NCBI RefSeq assembly: GCF_021654775.1
Contig: NZ_AP025343.1
Coordinates: 4,245,501 to 4,309,500, forward strand
Reading direction: 5' to 3'
Length of the DNA stretch: 64,000 nt
Origin: Paenibacillus azoreducens
GTDB lineage: Bacteria; Bacillota; Bacilli; Paenibacillales; Paenibacillaceae
Shown: piece by piece, positions 1 to 8,857 of the stretch
Layout: the number at the start of each line of letters is the position of its first letter
Position numbering within the stretch: the first letter of the stretch is position 1
Notes under the pieces: generated by a model
The model's input: only the letters and a program-made list of their open reading frames with translations
Told to the model about the DNA's origin: nothing
Database searches by the model: none
Position numbers and translations under genes: made by a program

Positions 1-319
1 TGCAGTTGTACTGCTGTTCGATATGACGGATCATCAATAGCAAAAAACGTTTGGCGTAGCCTTTCCCCTGATAGGCGCGATCAACCATAAACCGGTCCAG
101 CCAAGCGCTTTGATCTTCGGCGGAAGGCCAGCCGTACATGGCAAATCCGATCATGGTGTCATTGTCGTACATGGCCACGGATACGGCGTTTTTCTCGTAA
201 AAGCACTCCGCCATGGAAAATGCATTGCTTTCAATAAAATGCTGCTGCTCCGGGGCAACGGACAAAGCGGTGGCGTTCCGCCAATTATCTTGATTAATTT
301 CTCTGATGTACAAACTCAT
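1..319 (-). CDS. GNAT N-acetyltransferase, BltD/diamine acetyltransferase-like, 3' part outside window
   Basis: The first 106 codons of an acetyltransferase; the rest lies beyond the left edge. The N-terminus MSLYIREINQDNW, the phrase GFAMYGWPSAEDQSAWLDRF and the acetyl-CoA loop QGKGYAKRF closely resemble Bacillus BltD, a spermine/spermidine acetyltransferase (family knowledge recalled, not searched). The enzyme would act in the cytoplasm on a polyamine or small amine. The ATG follows a purine-rich AGAGAGA ribosome site. The gene is separated from ridA by a terminator and a repeat cluster, so it is probably transcribed alone. Substrate is uncertain, because closely related GNAT enzymes differ widely. 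Confidence 0.75.
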   Translation of the reverse strand, partial: MSLYIREINQDNWRNATALSVAPEQQHFIESNAFSMAECFYEKNAVSVAMYDNDTMIGFAMYGWPSAEDQSAWLDRFMVDRAYQGKGYAKRFLLLMIRHIEQQYNC

Positions 320-428
320 AAGTCTCTCTCTTTTCTGTGCAAAGTTTTAGAATCTTTATCGGCGTATAATTTCCATGTTCATATTCCCGCATATATCCAG
401 TTTATCCACAAAACCGTATCGCTTCAAC

Positions 429-563
429 CTAACGAAACTGTGACACGCTATTCAGCCCAATAGAGGTTCATTCGGCCGTATTTCGGGCAAATAACGATTT
501 GCAGTTTCGTTAGAGTTAATTCGGCTCTGTTTTTGCGCTTATAACGCTCCCCAGTTTCGTTAG
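429..563. repeat. TAACGAAACT intergenic repeat cluster (left)
   Basis: Three copies of a short repeat: CTAACGAAACTG followed by a CGCTATT-like tail at 429-452, and two inverted copies ending in CAGTTTCGTTAG at 490-513 and 538-563. The first two form an imperfect palindrome of about 85 bp. The same motif recurs at 47090-47275. It fills the gap between the acetyltransferase and ridA genes (320-648), which otherwise holds only the terminator below. Confidence 0.8.
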
Positions 564-586
564 CCGATTTTCTTCCCGCCAAGCTG

Positions 587-611
587 AAAAAGCCCGACCG
601 TGTCGGGCTTT
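587..611 (-). terminator. Rho-independent terminator after ridA
   Basis: AAAGCCCGAC-CGTG-TCGGGCTTT forms a strong hairpin 38 bases downstream of the ridA stop, with A/T runs on both sides. It closes the minus-strand cluster that begins at the YheO-like regulator. Confidence 0.85.
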
Positions 612-648
612 GGCCGGGCTTTTCGCTGTAACTCCTAATCGTGGATCT

Positions 649-1032
649 TTATTTCACCGCAATGACTTCAATTTCGACAAGGCCGCCTTTCGGCAGCTTG
701 GCTACCTGGACCGCGCTGCGTGCCGGATAAGGCTCAGCAAAAAACGTCGCATAAACCTCATTGACCTTCTGAAAATCATTCATGTCCTGCAAAAATACCG
801 TCGTTTTGATGATATTCTCCATCCCGAAACCGGCGGACTCCAGGATGGCCTTTACATTAAGCAGCGACCGCTCGGTCTGTTCTTCTACAGTTTTAGGGAA
901 TTCGCCTGCCGCGTTCATGCCGAGCTGTCCGGATGTGATCAGGACGTTTCCGATTTGGACCGCCTGGGAATAAGGCCCGATGGCCCCAGGTGCTTCGCTC
1001 GTTGCAATCGTAAGTCTCTCTTGTTGTGTCAT
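649..1032 (-). CDS. ridA: RidA family reactive enamine/imine deaminase
   Basis: 127 aa, the normal length of a YjgF/YER057c/UK114 protein. RidA hydrolyses 2-aminoacrylate and related imines released by PLP enzymes, protecting other PLP enzymes in the cytoplasm. Visible family marks are APGAIGPYSQAV near the N-terminus, TSGQLG, the FLQDMNDF stretch and the YPARSAVQV segment carrying the conserved substrate-binding Arg. The ATG chosen has GGGGAGAGAG just upstream; an in-frame ATG 18 bases earlier would include that ribosome site in the coding sequence. It is the last gene after patB and nhaC on the same strand. A 230-base gap precedes it, so it may also have its own promoter. Confidence 0.9.
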   Translation of the reverse strand: MTQQERLTIATSEAPGAIGPYSQAVQIGNVLITSGQLGMNAAGEFPKTVEEQTERSLLNVKAILESAGFGMENIIKTTVFLQDMNDFQKVNEVYATFFAEPYPARSAVQVAKLPKGGLVEIEVIAVK

Positions 1033-1262
1033 GATTTTCTCTCTCCCCATTCGCGCTTTTTTTCTGCGCTTATATTTATAATAAATCTTGCAATAACGTT
1101 AACAATTCTCACACTTCACGTAGGCATTGACCGGGATCGATAGCGTTTTCCGACCATTGTGGAATTCAGAAACCTTGGGGCTAGCCCCATATTATGACCT
1201 TCCGGCAGTAGAACTTGGTGCACGCTCTTAACGGGTTTATGCACCTTACCTATGCACCATGC

Positions 1263-2765
1263 CTATGCACCTTGCTTTTGCCCCAGCTCTTCGGCGTCCG
1301 AACTTTCGTATTCCTTCAGCATTTCTTTTTGTTGTTCAGGCGTCAGCTTCGCGATTCCGAATCCGGTATAGCCCCAAATCGTTGCGAAAATAATACCTGT
1401 CCAGCACAGCATCGCCCATGGCAAATAGGACAGTGTTGCGACTCCCAAAGTACCGGCCATGTAAGCGCCCGCCGCCGTCCAAGGCAAGATAGGTTCAATG
1501 ATGGTCGCGGAGTCTTCGATTGTACGGCCGAGGTTTTTCGGATGCAGACCACGGCGGATATAAGCTTCGCGCAGCATTTCGCCCGGCATCAGAATCGATA
1601 CTTGGCCGTTGCTCGTTACCCCAATCATCGTCAAGCCGGTAATAATCGTTGCAACGATCAGCGAACCTGTCGAACGCACATATTTCAAAATTTTATTTAC
1701 GATAAGTTCAAGCGATTTGGTAAGTGAAATTGTGCCCGCAAACGTGATGGCGCAGAAACAAATTAACAGCGTGCCCATCATAGAATTCATGCCGCCCCGG
1801 TTAAGAAGTCTCGGAATGTCCGGAATAACGGCGCTTGCATCAAAACCTTTTGCATGAACCATCGCAATGTCAAACCCGTTCAATACCGAACTCACGACGT
1901 CATGCAGGGTGAAACCTTGGAAAATCATTGCGTTGGCCATGGCAACGGCTGAAGATATAAGCATTATGGGAATCGTCGGTTTTTTGGTGATTGAGCCGTA
2001 TAACACGATCAACACCGGCACGACAAGCAGCAGATTCCAATCATAAATGGTGCTGAGCGTATCCAGGATCGTGCCGACCTTTTCGGGAATGGCGACGCCG
2101 GCAGCATTCATGTTCAAACCTGTGATGACATAGGCGATACCCGCGACAACAAATGACGGCAATGTCGTATACAGCAAGTGACCGATATGCTCGTACAGGT
2201 TAACGCCTGTAGCCAAGGATGCAATATTCGTCGTATCCGATAACGGAGACAGCTTGTCTCCGAAATAAGCGCCAGCTACGACCGCTCCGGCGACGGCAGC
2301 CAAATTGGCATCCAGCCCTGCGCCGACTCCCATAAACGCAACCCCGATCGTTCCCGCCGATCCCCAGGATGTCCCTGTACATATGGACACGACGGAAGTA
2401 ACAAGGAAAGCGGTGATGAGCAAAAATTGCGGATTAATGATTTTCAGTCCGTAAAAAATCATCATCGGAATCGTTCCGCCAACCATCCATGCGCCGATCA
2501 TAAATCCGACAGTAATCAAAATAAGAATGGCCGGCATCGTCTTGGCTATTTTTTGGGCGATGGACCCCATAATGTCGTCGTAGCTGTAGCCCAGCTTTAT
2601 GGCGATCATCCCCGCAACCACAGTCGAAGCGATAATAAGCGGCTCGGGCGGCAGTTCAAACATGACATAACCTAAACTAAGCAGCACAACCATGGTGATG
2701 ATCGGAACTAAAGCTAAAAACAATGTCGGTTTCTTGATGGTTTTTTCCTTCGCTGGTTTAGCCAT
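1263..2765 (-). CDS. nhaC: NhaC family Na+/H+ antiporter-type transporter
   Basis: 500 aa polytopic membrane protein with roughly twelve hydrophobic segments. Family marks include the TGTSWGSAGTIG loop and AYFGDKLSPLSDTTNIAS, both typical of the NhaC group, which exchanges Na+ for protons and in some members exchanges an organic acid. ATG follows an AGGGGGA site and lies 33 bases after the patB stop, so the two are probably co-transcribed. The C-terminus is short and acidic (YESSDAEELGQK). In this setting it may import an amino acid or export a product for the PatB/RidA pathway, but the sequence itself only supports the transporter family. Confidence 0.88.
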   Translation of the reverse strand: MAKPAKEKTIKKPTLFLALVPIITMVVLLSLGYVMFELPPEPLIIASTVVAGMIAIKLGYSYDDIMGSIAQKIAKTMPAILILITVGFMIGAWMVGGTIPMMIFYGLKIINPQFLLITAFLVTSVVSICTGTSWGSAGTIGVAFMGVGAGLDANLAAVAGAVVAGAYFGDKLSPLSDTTNIASLATGVNLYEHIGHLLYTTLPSFVVAGIAYVITGLNMNAAGVAIPEKVGTILDTLSTIYDWNLLLVVPVLIVLYGSITKKPTIPIMLISSAVAMANAMIFQGFTLHDVVSSVLNGFDIAMVHAKGFDASAVIPDIPRLLNRGGMNSMMGTLLICFCAITFAGTISLTKSLELIVNKILKYVRSTGSLIVATIITGLTMIGVTSNGQVSILMPGEMLREAYIRRGLHPKNLGRTIEDSATIIEPILPWTAAGAYMAGTLGVATLSYLPWAMLCWTGIIFATIWGYTGFGIAKLTPEQQKEMLKEYESSDAEELGQKQGA

Positions 2766-2798
2766 TTTGTATTCCCCCTGGAGTAAAATGAATTCTTG

Positions 2799-3974
2799 CT
2801 AATCGTTGCGCAATGGGTACCTTTCCGCCAAACGTTCCAGCGCTTTCTTTAAAAGCGCTTTCGGAGCAGCTGCATTGATGCGGATAAAACCTTCGCCAGC
2901 GGCTCCGAATGTAGACCCAAAGCTGACGCTGACCCTGCTTTTCTCCTGTATCCACTCCACTAAATCGCTTTCATCTTTGCTGCAGCCCGTACAATCGATC
3001 CACAACAAATAGGTCCCTTCAGGCTTAATTACCTTCAATTCAGGCATGTGCTCAGCAATAAATTTTTCCGTAAAAGAGATATTTTCCGTGATATAGGCCC
3101 GCAGTTCCTCAAGCCAATCATCGCAAGCCGTATACGCCGTCTCCAGAGCAGGGACCGCAAAAAAAGTCGGATTATGGATTCCCGCCTGCTGCAGCCCTTC
3201 CTTGAAAAGTTCCCGGAGCCGTTCATTCGGAATGACAATGTTAGCAATCTCAAGACTTGCAAGATTGAAGGTTTTGCCTGGTGAGGTGCAAATGATCGAA
3301 CGTTCTGCGGCCTCATCCGACAATTTGGCTATCACCGTATGCTTATGGCCTTCGTGAACAAAATCGGCATGAATATCGTCCGAAACGATCAGCGCATCAT
3401 ATTGAACGCATAGTGCCGCAATCCGCTCCAGCTCCTCTTTCGTCCAGACGCGGCCTGTAGGGTTATGGGGCGAAATCAGAAGCACGATTTTGACCCCTTC
3501 CTTCATTTGGCGCTCCATATCCTCCCAATCAATCTCGTACCGGCCGTCAACCAGCCGAAGCGGGCTTTCCACCAATCTCCGGTCATTGATCGTAACCGCT
3601 TTCGCAATCGGCTGATAAGCAGGAGTATGGATCAAAATGCGGTCGCCCGGAGCCGTGAACTTCTGAATGATTATGGATGCGGCTTGGACAATTCGCGGGC
3701 AAAACACGATCCATTCCGCAGGGACATGCCAATCGTAAGCTTTGGCAAGCCATTGCTTTACTGCCTGAAAGTACGGCGGGAAAGGATCCGTATACCCGTA
3801 TATTCCATGCCGGGCCATCTCCACCACTTTATCCACCACAACGGGAGGCGCTTGCAAGTCCATGTCGGCAACCGAGAGGGCAATCATCCCCTCTCCGAAT
3901 GACTGGGCCATCCCGTCCCATTTGGCGCTGTTCGTTCCGTATCTGCTGATGATTTGATCGAAATTATACTTCAT
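2799..3974 (-). CDS. patB: PatB/MalY-type PLP-dependent C-S beta-lyase
   Basis: 391 aa fold-type I PLP enzyme. PatB/MalY proteins cleave cystathionine or cysteine conjugates to a thiol, ammonia and pyruvate through 2-aminoacrylate. Seen here: ISPHNPTGRVWTKEEL, SDDIHADF with the cofactor-contacting Asp, and SPGKTFNLASLEIAN with the Schiff-base Lys. The start is the ATG preceded by AAGGATGGTG. A longer frame opens at 4025, but its extra 17 residues are encoded by a MITE-end fragment and look spurious. Transcribed after the YheO-like regulator and before nhaC and ridA. An aminotransferase role is less likely given the MalY-type signatures. Confidence 0.87.
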   Translation of the reverse strand: MKYNFDQIISRYGTNSAKWDGMAQSFGEGMIALSVADMDLQAPPVVVDKVVEMARHGIYGYTDPFPPYFQAVKQWLAKAYDWHVPAEWIVFCPRIVQAASIIIQKFTAPGDRILIHTPAYQPIAKAVTINDRRLVESPLRLVDGRYEIDWEDMERQMKEGVKIVLLISPHNPTGRVWTKEELERIAALCVQYDALIVSDDIHADFVHEGHKHTVIAKLSDEAAERSIICTSPGKTFNLASLEIANIVIPNERLRELFKEGLQQAGIHNPTFFAVPALETAYTACDDWLEELRAYITENISFTEKFIAEHMPELKVIKPEGTYLLWIDCTGCSKDESDLVEWIQEKSRVSVSFGSTFGAAGEGFIRINAAAPKALLKKALERLAERYPLRND

Positions 3975-4011
3975 GGTGTCACCATCCTTAATCACCGTAT
4001 TAAAAGATGTG

Positions 4012-4038
4012 TTCAAAAAGTCCATTTGGGATCACGAA
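4012..4038. repeat. Solo end of the MITE-like element
   Basis: TTCAAAAAGTCC followed by a GATCACGAA segment matches the terminal inverted repeat of the element at 14487-14653. It lies alone in the 75-base gap between the regulator stop and the patB ATG, so it looks like a remnant of an old insertion. Confidence 0.6.
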
Positions 4039-4049
4039 CTAAAACGATA

Positions 4050-4721
4050 TTATTTTAGCTTTTGCAAATACCGGTATACCGTCGGTTCCGATATGGACAA
4101 TGCCGCTGCTACCTGCGAAACGCCGCCCTTCAGCAGAAAAACCCCCTGCTCGTTCAGTTCTTTCACGATCTCGATCTTCTCTTTGGAGGATAAACGGTCC
4201 GGAGGGATGCTTGTTTTGCTAAGCACGGTAGTGATCACATGCTGAAGCAGGTCATCCGCATTGCCTTGCAAATACTCCTTGGATTGCTTGTCTTCCTGCG
4301 GCGAATCGATCGATGTGGGCGGAACAAGCGAACCTCCCTGCAAAATGTGCTGGATCCATTCGGCCGCAGCTTCCATATGCGTAATGTCGATATTCAAACA
4401 CATGAGTCCGACTAATTTTCCGCTGTCATTTTTAATGAAATATGTGGATGATCTGAAACTCTGTCCAAGCTTGCCTGAAGCCTTATAGTTGGCAATAAAC
4501 TGTTCTTCATGGTATGCCTCTGCTTTAAGCAGCTTCAAGACGAGGTCAGTCGATGCATCGCCAACTTGGCGTCCGCTGATATGGCCGTTTTCGATAAAAA
4601 TAATAGAACGCTCGGGGTCGCTGATATCATGGACAACCACCTCGCATTTCGGTCCGATAATGGCCGCAATGAAGGATGCAATCGGGAAAAACTTTTCAAG
4701 GAACTGCCGGTTTTCGCTCAT
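4050..4721 (-). CDS. YheO/DauR-like transcriptional regulator (PAS-like + HTH)
   Basis: 223 aa. The N-terminal half, about residues 8-130, fits a YheO-type PAS domain (GPKCEVVVHDISDPE, IENGHISGRQVGD, FRSSTYFIKNDSGKLVG). The last 50 residues form a helix-turn-helix (KGGVSQVAAALSISEPTVYR). This family, which includes DauR of D-arginine catabolism, senses a small ligand and controls a neighbouring amino-acid or transport operon. A 52-aa linker separates the domains. It heads the patB-nhaC-ridA cluster on the same strand and is its likely regulator. Direct repeats at 4748-4794 just upstream could be its binding site. Confidence 0.82.
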   Translation of the reverse strand: MSENRQFLEKFFPIASFIAAIIGPKCEVVVHDISDPERSIIFIENGHISGRQVGDASTDLVLKLLKAEAYHEEQFIANYKASGKLGQSFRSSTYFIKNDSGKLVGLMCLNIDITHMEAAAEWIQHILQGGSLVPPTSIDSPQEDKQSKEYLQGNADDLLQHVITTVLSKTSIPPDRLSSKEKIEIVKELNEQGVFLLKGGVSQVAAALSISEPTVYRYLQKLK

Positions 4722-4747
4722 CGATAACGTTTGCTCCTTTCCATTCC

Positions 4748-4794
4748 TTATCTTGGTAAAATTTTATCGTTATAATAATTTATTATCTTGATAA
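4748..4794. promoter_or_regulatory. Direct-repeat operator candidate upstream of the YheO-like regulator
   Basis: TTATCTTGGTAA (4748-4759) and TTATCTTGATAA (4783-4794) repeat with one mismatch at a 35-base period in very A/T-rich DNA just before the regulator ATG. The second copy has TTATC/GATAA arms. Spacing and position suggest autoregulation; the assignment is an inference. Confidence 0.45.
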
Positions 4795-4993
4795 GATTGT
4801 ATTACAAAAATAAAACGGTTTCAATACCTTTTTTGATAAAAATTTATTTTCGCAATAATTTTTTTGCTCGACGAATCCATAAAGATGCCGCCGAATCAAT
4901 AACGTTTGAAATCATGACTAAAGTCCTCCATCCAAAGATTCATAAATTCACAAAAATGATTTTGCCAAAATCAAGACATATAGGGTAAAGGTA

Positions 4994-5020
4994 TTAAGAA
5001 TATGAGTTTTTATTCGATAT
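4994..5020 (+). promoter_or_regulatory. Sigma-D type promoter for the chemoreceptor gene
   Basis: TTAA, exactly 15 bases, then TTCGATAT. The Bacillus sigma-D consensus is TAAA-N15-GCCGATAT, so this differs at three positions and keeps the spacing. It lies 75 bases before the receptor ATG. The rest of the 4722-5094 gap is A/T-rich and holds no gene I can support. Confidence 0.6.
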
Positions 5021-5094
5021 ATAAGATGACGGTATGTCGAATTATACTTCATATTGTCGAATCATATCATTCACATCATAGAGGAGGAACAGCA

Positions 5095-7149
5095 ATGTTA
5101 AAAAGCATTCGAATGAAACTGATTCTAGCCTTCCTGGCAGCCATCTTGATCCCTATTACGATCATTGGCGTCATCGTTCACAAAAGCATGGTTAGAGAAA
5201 TCACCGATACATTCGTGATGGCGACATCCGATGAAATTTCGCAGGTGGACAAAAGAATGGCTTTATTTTTCGATACGACGAAAGAAAATGTAAAATACCT
5301 GGCGGATACCCCGATTGTCCATCAAGCGGATAACACGATCACCACCTACATGAACCAAACGGAAAAGCAAAAATCTCATTTCGCTCAAAATGGCGGCATC
5401 GAAAGCAAACTTTTTGAAGATTTCGAACGGTTCGCCAAAGCTCATCCCAATACGTCCTCCGTGTTCATGGCCACAAGCAACGGCGGTTACGTTCAATGGC
5501 CGGAGAAAGAAATGGCCGCCAAATACGATCCGCGGACTCGTCCTTGGTATAAGGATGCGCTTGCCAAACCGGATGAAGTAACTCTAACCGAACCGTATGT
5601 GGATTCGGTAACAGGAGAACTGCACATGAGCAGCGTGTCTGCCGTCAAGGATCAAAATGGCAAAACGATCGGCGTGATCGGACTGGATACGACCCTGGGC
5701 AAGCTGGCGGAGCATCTCAAAAGCATCAATATAAAGTCGACCGGGTATGTCGTGCTGCTGTCCAACGACGGAACGATTCTGGCGCATCCGCAGAAGCCGG
5801 AGCTCATCTCCAAAAACATTGCCGACATCGGCGTACCTGAACTCGCTGACATTAAAAATAAATCGGCGGATTATTTCAGAATCAATCTGAATGACAAGGA
5901 TTATATGGCGAATTTATTCTCGTCCAAGCTCACCGGGTGGAAATATTTAGCCTTCATTGAGGAAAGCGAATTGACCGCCGAAGCTAACCAGCTCGGGCGT
6001 CTCAATTTTATTACCAGCTCAATATGCGCCCTGTTGTCCATTCTTCTGGCGCTTGGGGTTGCATCAAGCATTACGAAGCCGATTAAAGTCGTCGTTAACA
6101 AGCTGAAAGAAATTAGCGCTGGCGATTTTACGGGTGAGGTCCCTGCTTCCGTCTTACGGAAAAAAGATGAAATCGGCATTTTGGGCCAGTCGCTGCAAGC
6201 GATGCAGAACTCGATGCGCCAATTGGTTGGGGAGGTGCGAAGCACCGCCAAGACGTTGGCAGCTTCATCTGAACAGTTGTCCGAACATACTGCGGAAAGC
6301 ACGCGGCAAATTAAAGAAGTCGACTCCATCGTCAAAATCGTCGCAGCCGGTGCCGAGACGCAAATGCGGGGTACGGAAGAGGGTTCGAAAGCGATGGAAG
6401 AGATGGCAACCGGCATTCAACATATTGCGGAGAGCGCAGCCAGTATCTCCGAAACGTCATTGGATACAACCCACCAGGCCAATCAAGGAAATATGCTGCT
6501 TCAGGAGGCCGTTCGGCAAATGGATTCTATCGCCCAATCCGTGCGAAACTCGGGGGAAATGGTTCAAAATCTGGAGGAGCGCTCCGAACAGATGGCTCAT
6601 ATCGTCGATGTCATTACCCAGATTGCTTCGCAAACAAACCTGCTGGCCCTGAACGCCGCGATTGAAGCTTCCCGCGCCGGCGAGCAAGGCAGAGGTTTTG
6701 CCGTCGTCGCCCAAGAAGTACGAAAGCTGGCGGAACGTTCGGCCGCATCGGCACATGAAATCGCCGAGCTGATTGACGTGACAAAGCAGGATGTCAATCA
6801 GACCGTAAAATCAATGGAGCTTGTCCGGCATAACGTCGCGGACGGCATATATAAAGTCCAAAATTCAGGCGAAACCATCGAGCGCATTTTAACGGATATT
6901 ACGGAAATGTCGGCTCAAATCCAGGACACTTCGGCTGTTACACAAGAAATGTCCGCCGGATCCGAAGAAGTGCTGGCTTCTGTGAATGAAATCGCCCATA
7001 TCGCCGAAAAGAACTCGGAACATGCCGTGGATCTGGTGAAGTTTGCAGATCGGCAGCTGTCGGATATGGCTGCATTGGTTAAAAATGCGGAGCAGTTAAA
7101 CCAGATGGCGCAAACACTCAGCCAAATGATAGACCGTTATAAACTATAA
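5095..7149 (+). CDS. Methyl-accepting chemotaxis protein with extracellular Cache sensor
   Basis: 684 aa. Order: short cytoplasmic tail, membrane helix 1 (residues about 8-28), dCache-type extracellular sensor (about 35-295, with [11 protein letters not shown] and [12 protein letters not shown]), membrane helix 2, HAMP ([18 protein letters not shown]), then a long coiled-coil signalling domain whose tip reads [20 protein letters not shown]. It reports a small ligand, often an amino acid or organic acid, to CheA. The start is the ATG after GAGGAGG; an upstream in-frame ATG at 5002 falls inside the sigma-D promoter and is rejected. Single gene, ending at a hairpin shared with the opposite MATE gene. 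Confidence 0.93.
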   Translation: MLKSIRMKLILAFLAAILIPITIIGVIVHKSMVREITDTFVMATSDEISQVDKRMALFFDTTKENVKYLADTPIVHQADNTITTYMNQTEKQKSHFAQNGGIESKLFEDFERFAKAHPNTSSVFMATSNGGYVQWPEKEMAAKYDPRTRPWYKDALAKPDEVTLTEPYVDSVTGELHMSSVSAVKDQNGKTIGVIGLDTTLGKLAEHLKSINIKSTGYVVLLSNDGTILAHPQKPELISKNIADIGVPELADIKNKSADYFRINLNDKDYMANLFSSKLTGWKYLAFIEESELTAEANQLGRLNFITSSICALLSILLALGVASSITKPIKVVVNKLKEISAGDFTGEVPASVLRKKDEIGILGQSLQAMQNSMRQLVGEVRSTAKTLAASSEQLSEHTAESTRQIKEVDSIVKIVAAGAETQMRGTEEGSKAMEEMATGIQHIAESAASISETSLDTTHQANQGNMLLQEAVRQMDSIAQSVRNSGEMVQNLEERSEQMAHIVDVITQIASQTNLLALNAAIEASRAGEQGRGFAVVAQEVRKLAERSAASAHEIAELIDVTKQDVNQTVKSMELVRHNVADGIYKVQNSGETIERILTDITEMSAQIQDTSAVTQEMSAGSEEVLASVNEIAHIAEKNSEHAVDLVKFADRQLSDMAALVKNAEQLNQMAQTLSQMIDRYKL

Positions 7150-7163
7150 TCGAAAAACGCAGC

Positions 7164-7196
7164 AAGGCGGAGCAGGAATCTATCCTGCCCCGCCTT
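7164..7196. terminator. Bidirectional terminator between chemoreceptor and MATE genes
   Basis: AAGGCGGAGCAGGA-ATCTAT-CCTGCCCCGCCTT is a long near-perfect stem between two converging genes. Confidence 0.8.
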
Positions 7197-7222
7197 ATTC
7201 ATTTTTCATGAACTGCAGCAGC

Positions 7223-8614
7223 CTATGTGGCCGCGTTTTGTGAAGAATCCGCCGAATTCGCTTCGTTATTAAACATCCGAATCCATTTGAAGCGATTCAC
7301 TTTGACAATGGCGACGAAACATTTCAAGATTTGGTCGCACTTCAGGCAGATGAACGTAATCAGAGGCGAAAAATTAAAAACGAATGCGCAAAGCGCGGAC
7401 GCAGGCAGCACAACAAGCCACATAAAAATAAAATCATTATACAATACGAATTTCGTATCGCCCCCGCTGCGAACGATTCCGGTTAAAGCCGGCATTTGAT
7501 ATGCGGTACCTACCACCGTGATCGACAATACCGTCATAAAATGAACAGCCAAAGTTTTGGACTCATCGGAGATTGCATACAGTCCCGTGACATAATCCTT
7601 CGTAACAAACAGGACCAGTCCGGTGCCGAGCCCGATCAAAAGATACAAGAGTTGCATCGTTTTGCTGTAGGTTTTAATTTTCGATACATGCCCTTCGCCA
7701 ATGGTCTTTCCGATCATGATCGCCGTTGCGCTTGCCGAAGCATACGTAATGACGGTTACGAGTTGAAAGACGGTTGTCGCTACGCTGTTCGCCGCAATCG
7801 CCGCTTCTCCCATATGCCCCAAAATGGCGGATTGAGTAGCCATCGCGCAAGCCCATAAAGCATTCGCCAGCAAAATCGGCGAGCCGATACGCAAGTACTG
7901 CCTGAACAGCTCCTTGTCGACGCGGTAAAAATCCTTCAGCTTAAGCTTGAGCCTGCGGTCGAAACGTTTGATAAATACGATGACGATGCAGGTTTCGATG
8001 ATCCTGGCCGCAAGCGTGGCCGTGGCCGAGCCGCTGACCCCCATTCGCGGAAACCCAAAATGGCCGTAAATCAGCACATAATTCAAGCAAACATTAATAA
8101 TCAGCGTGGATAAAGATACGATAAAGCCAATTCTGACGATTTCGACGCTGCGCAAGGATGCCAGCAGCATGTTCGTGACCGCAAAAAACACATAAGAAAA
8201 ACAAATGATTCTTAAATATTGCGCCCCTTCCTGTATGACCCGCTCCTCATTGGTAAACAGCGACATACAGCCTTCCGGGAGCAGCAGCACGACGATCCAC
8301 ATCACCACGCTAACCAGCAGCGCGATCCGCATGCCAATGCTTGCCGCTTTTTTTACGGCCTCCATGTTTTTTGCTCCCCAGCTTCTGGAGGATAAAATCA
8401 CCAGTCCCTCCGCCGCCCCCATCACGAGCATCTGCAAAATGAACTGAAGCTGATTGGCCAGTGCCACGCCGGATAATGCCGATTCGCTATAGCCTCCGAG
8501 CAGCAGGTTATCGGACAGATTCACGCCAAGGGTAATGATATTTTGCAGCGCAATCATCAAGGTCAACCTGAAAAAAGTTTTGTAAAATGACGTTTCTTTC
8601 ACCCATATGCTCAT
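7223..8614 (-). CDS. MATE family multidrug/metabolite efflux transporter
   Basis: 463 aa with twelve probable membrane helices in two related halves, as in MATE (NorM/DinF) exporters that use Na+ or H+ to expel cationic compounds. Typical segments are TLGVNLSDNLLLGGYSES near the N-terminus and SGGDTKFVLYNDFIFMWLV in the second half. The ATG of MSIWVKETSF is preferred because AGAAGGA lies before it; an ATG seven codons earlier lacks a site. It is unlinked to its neighbours. Substrate cannot be told from sequence. Confidence 0.88.
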   Translation of the reverse strand: MSIWVKETSFYKTFFRLTLMIALQNIITLGVNLSDNLLLGGYSESALSGVALANQLQFILQMLVMGAAEGLVILSSRSWGAKNMEAVKKAASIGMRIALLVSVVMWIVVLLLPEGCMSLFTNEERVIQEGAQYLRIICFSYVFFAVTNMLLASLRSVEIVRIGFIVSLSTLIINVCLNYVLIYGHFGFPRMGVSGSATATLAARIIETCIVIVFIKRFDRRLKLKLKDFYRVDKELFRQYLRIGSPILLANALWACAMATQSAILGHMGEAAIAANSVATTVFQLVTVITYASASATAIMIGKTIGEGHVSKIKTYSKTMQLLYLLIGLGTGLVLFVTKDYVTGLYAISDESKTLAVHFMTVLSITVVGTAYQMPALTGIVRSGGDTKFVLYNDFIFMWLVVLPASALCAFVFNFSPLITFICLKCDQILKCFVAIVKVNRFKWIRMFNNEANSADSSQNAAT

Positions 8615-8857
8615 GGCATTCCTTCTCTTCTCCATAACTTTGATGTACAGCCGGATTACTTATCTGTCTCATATGTATATTCGTAGTTATTCTTTACAAG
8701 CATACCATATCCAGTATGATGCCGGGGCCTGAAAATCGCGGCCTATCTCACAAAAAAAATCGTAATTTTATACGTCCGAAATACGAAAATTAATGCTTGA
8801 CTTTGTACAGGTAAAACCTTTGCTGTCTGGTTCCCTCCCTTTAAGCTATCCGTAGTG

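Noticed and set aside
1238..1272. Three TATGCACC words in a row downstream of nhaC
   Set aside because: The spacing is 12-13 bases and the copies are too short and few to call a functional repeat.
8640..8850. Possible riboswitch before the MATE gene
   Set aside because: No purine, guanidine or other known riboswitch core could be matched by eye, and no terminator-antiterminator pair is visible.
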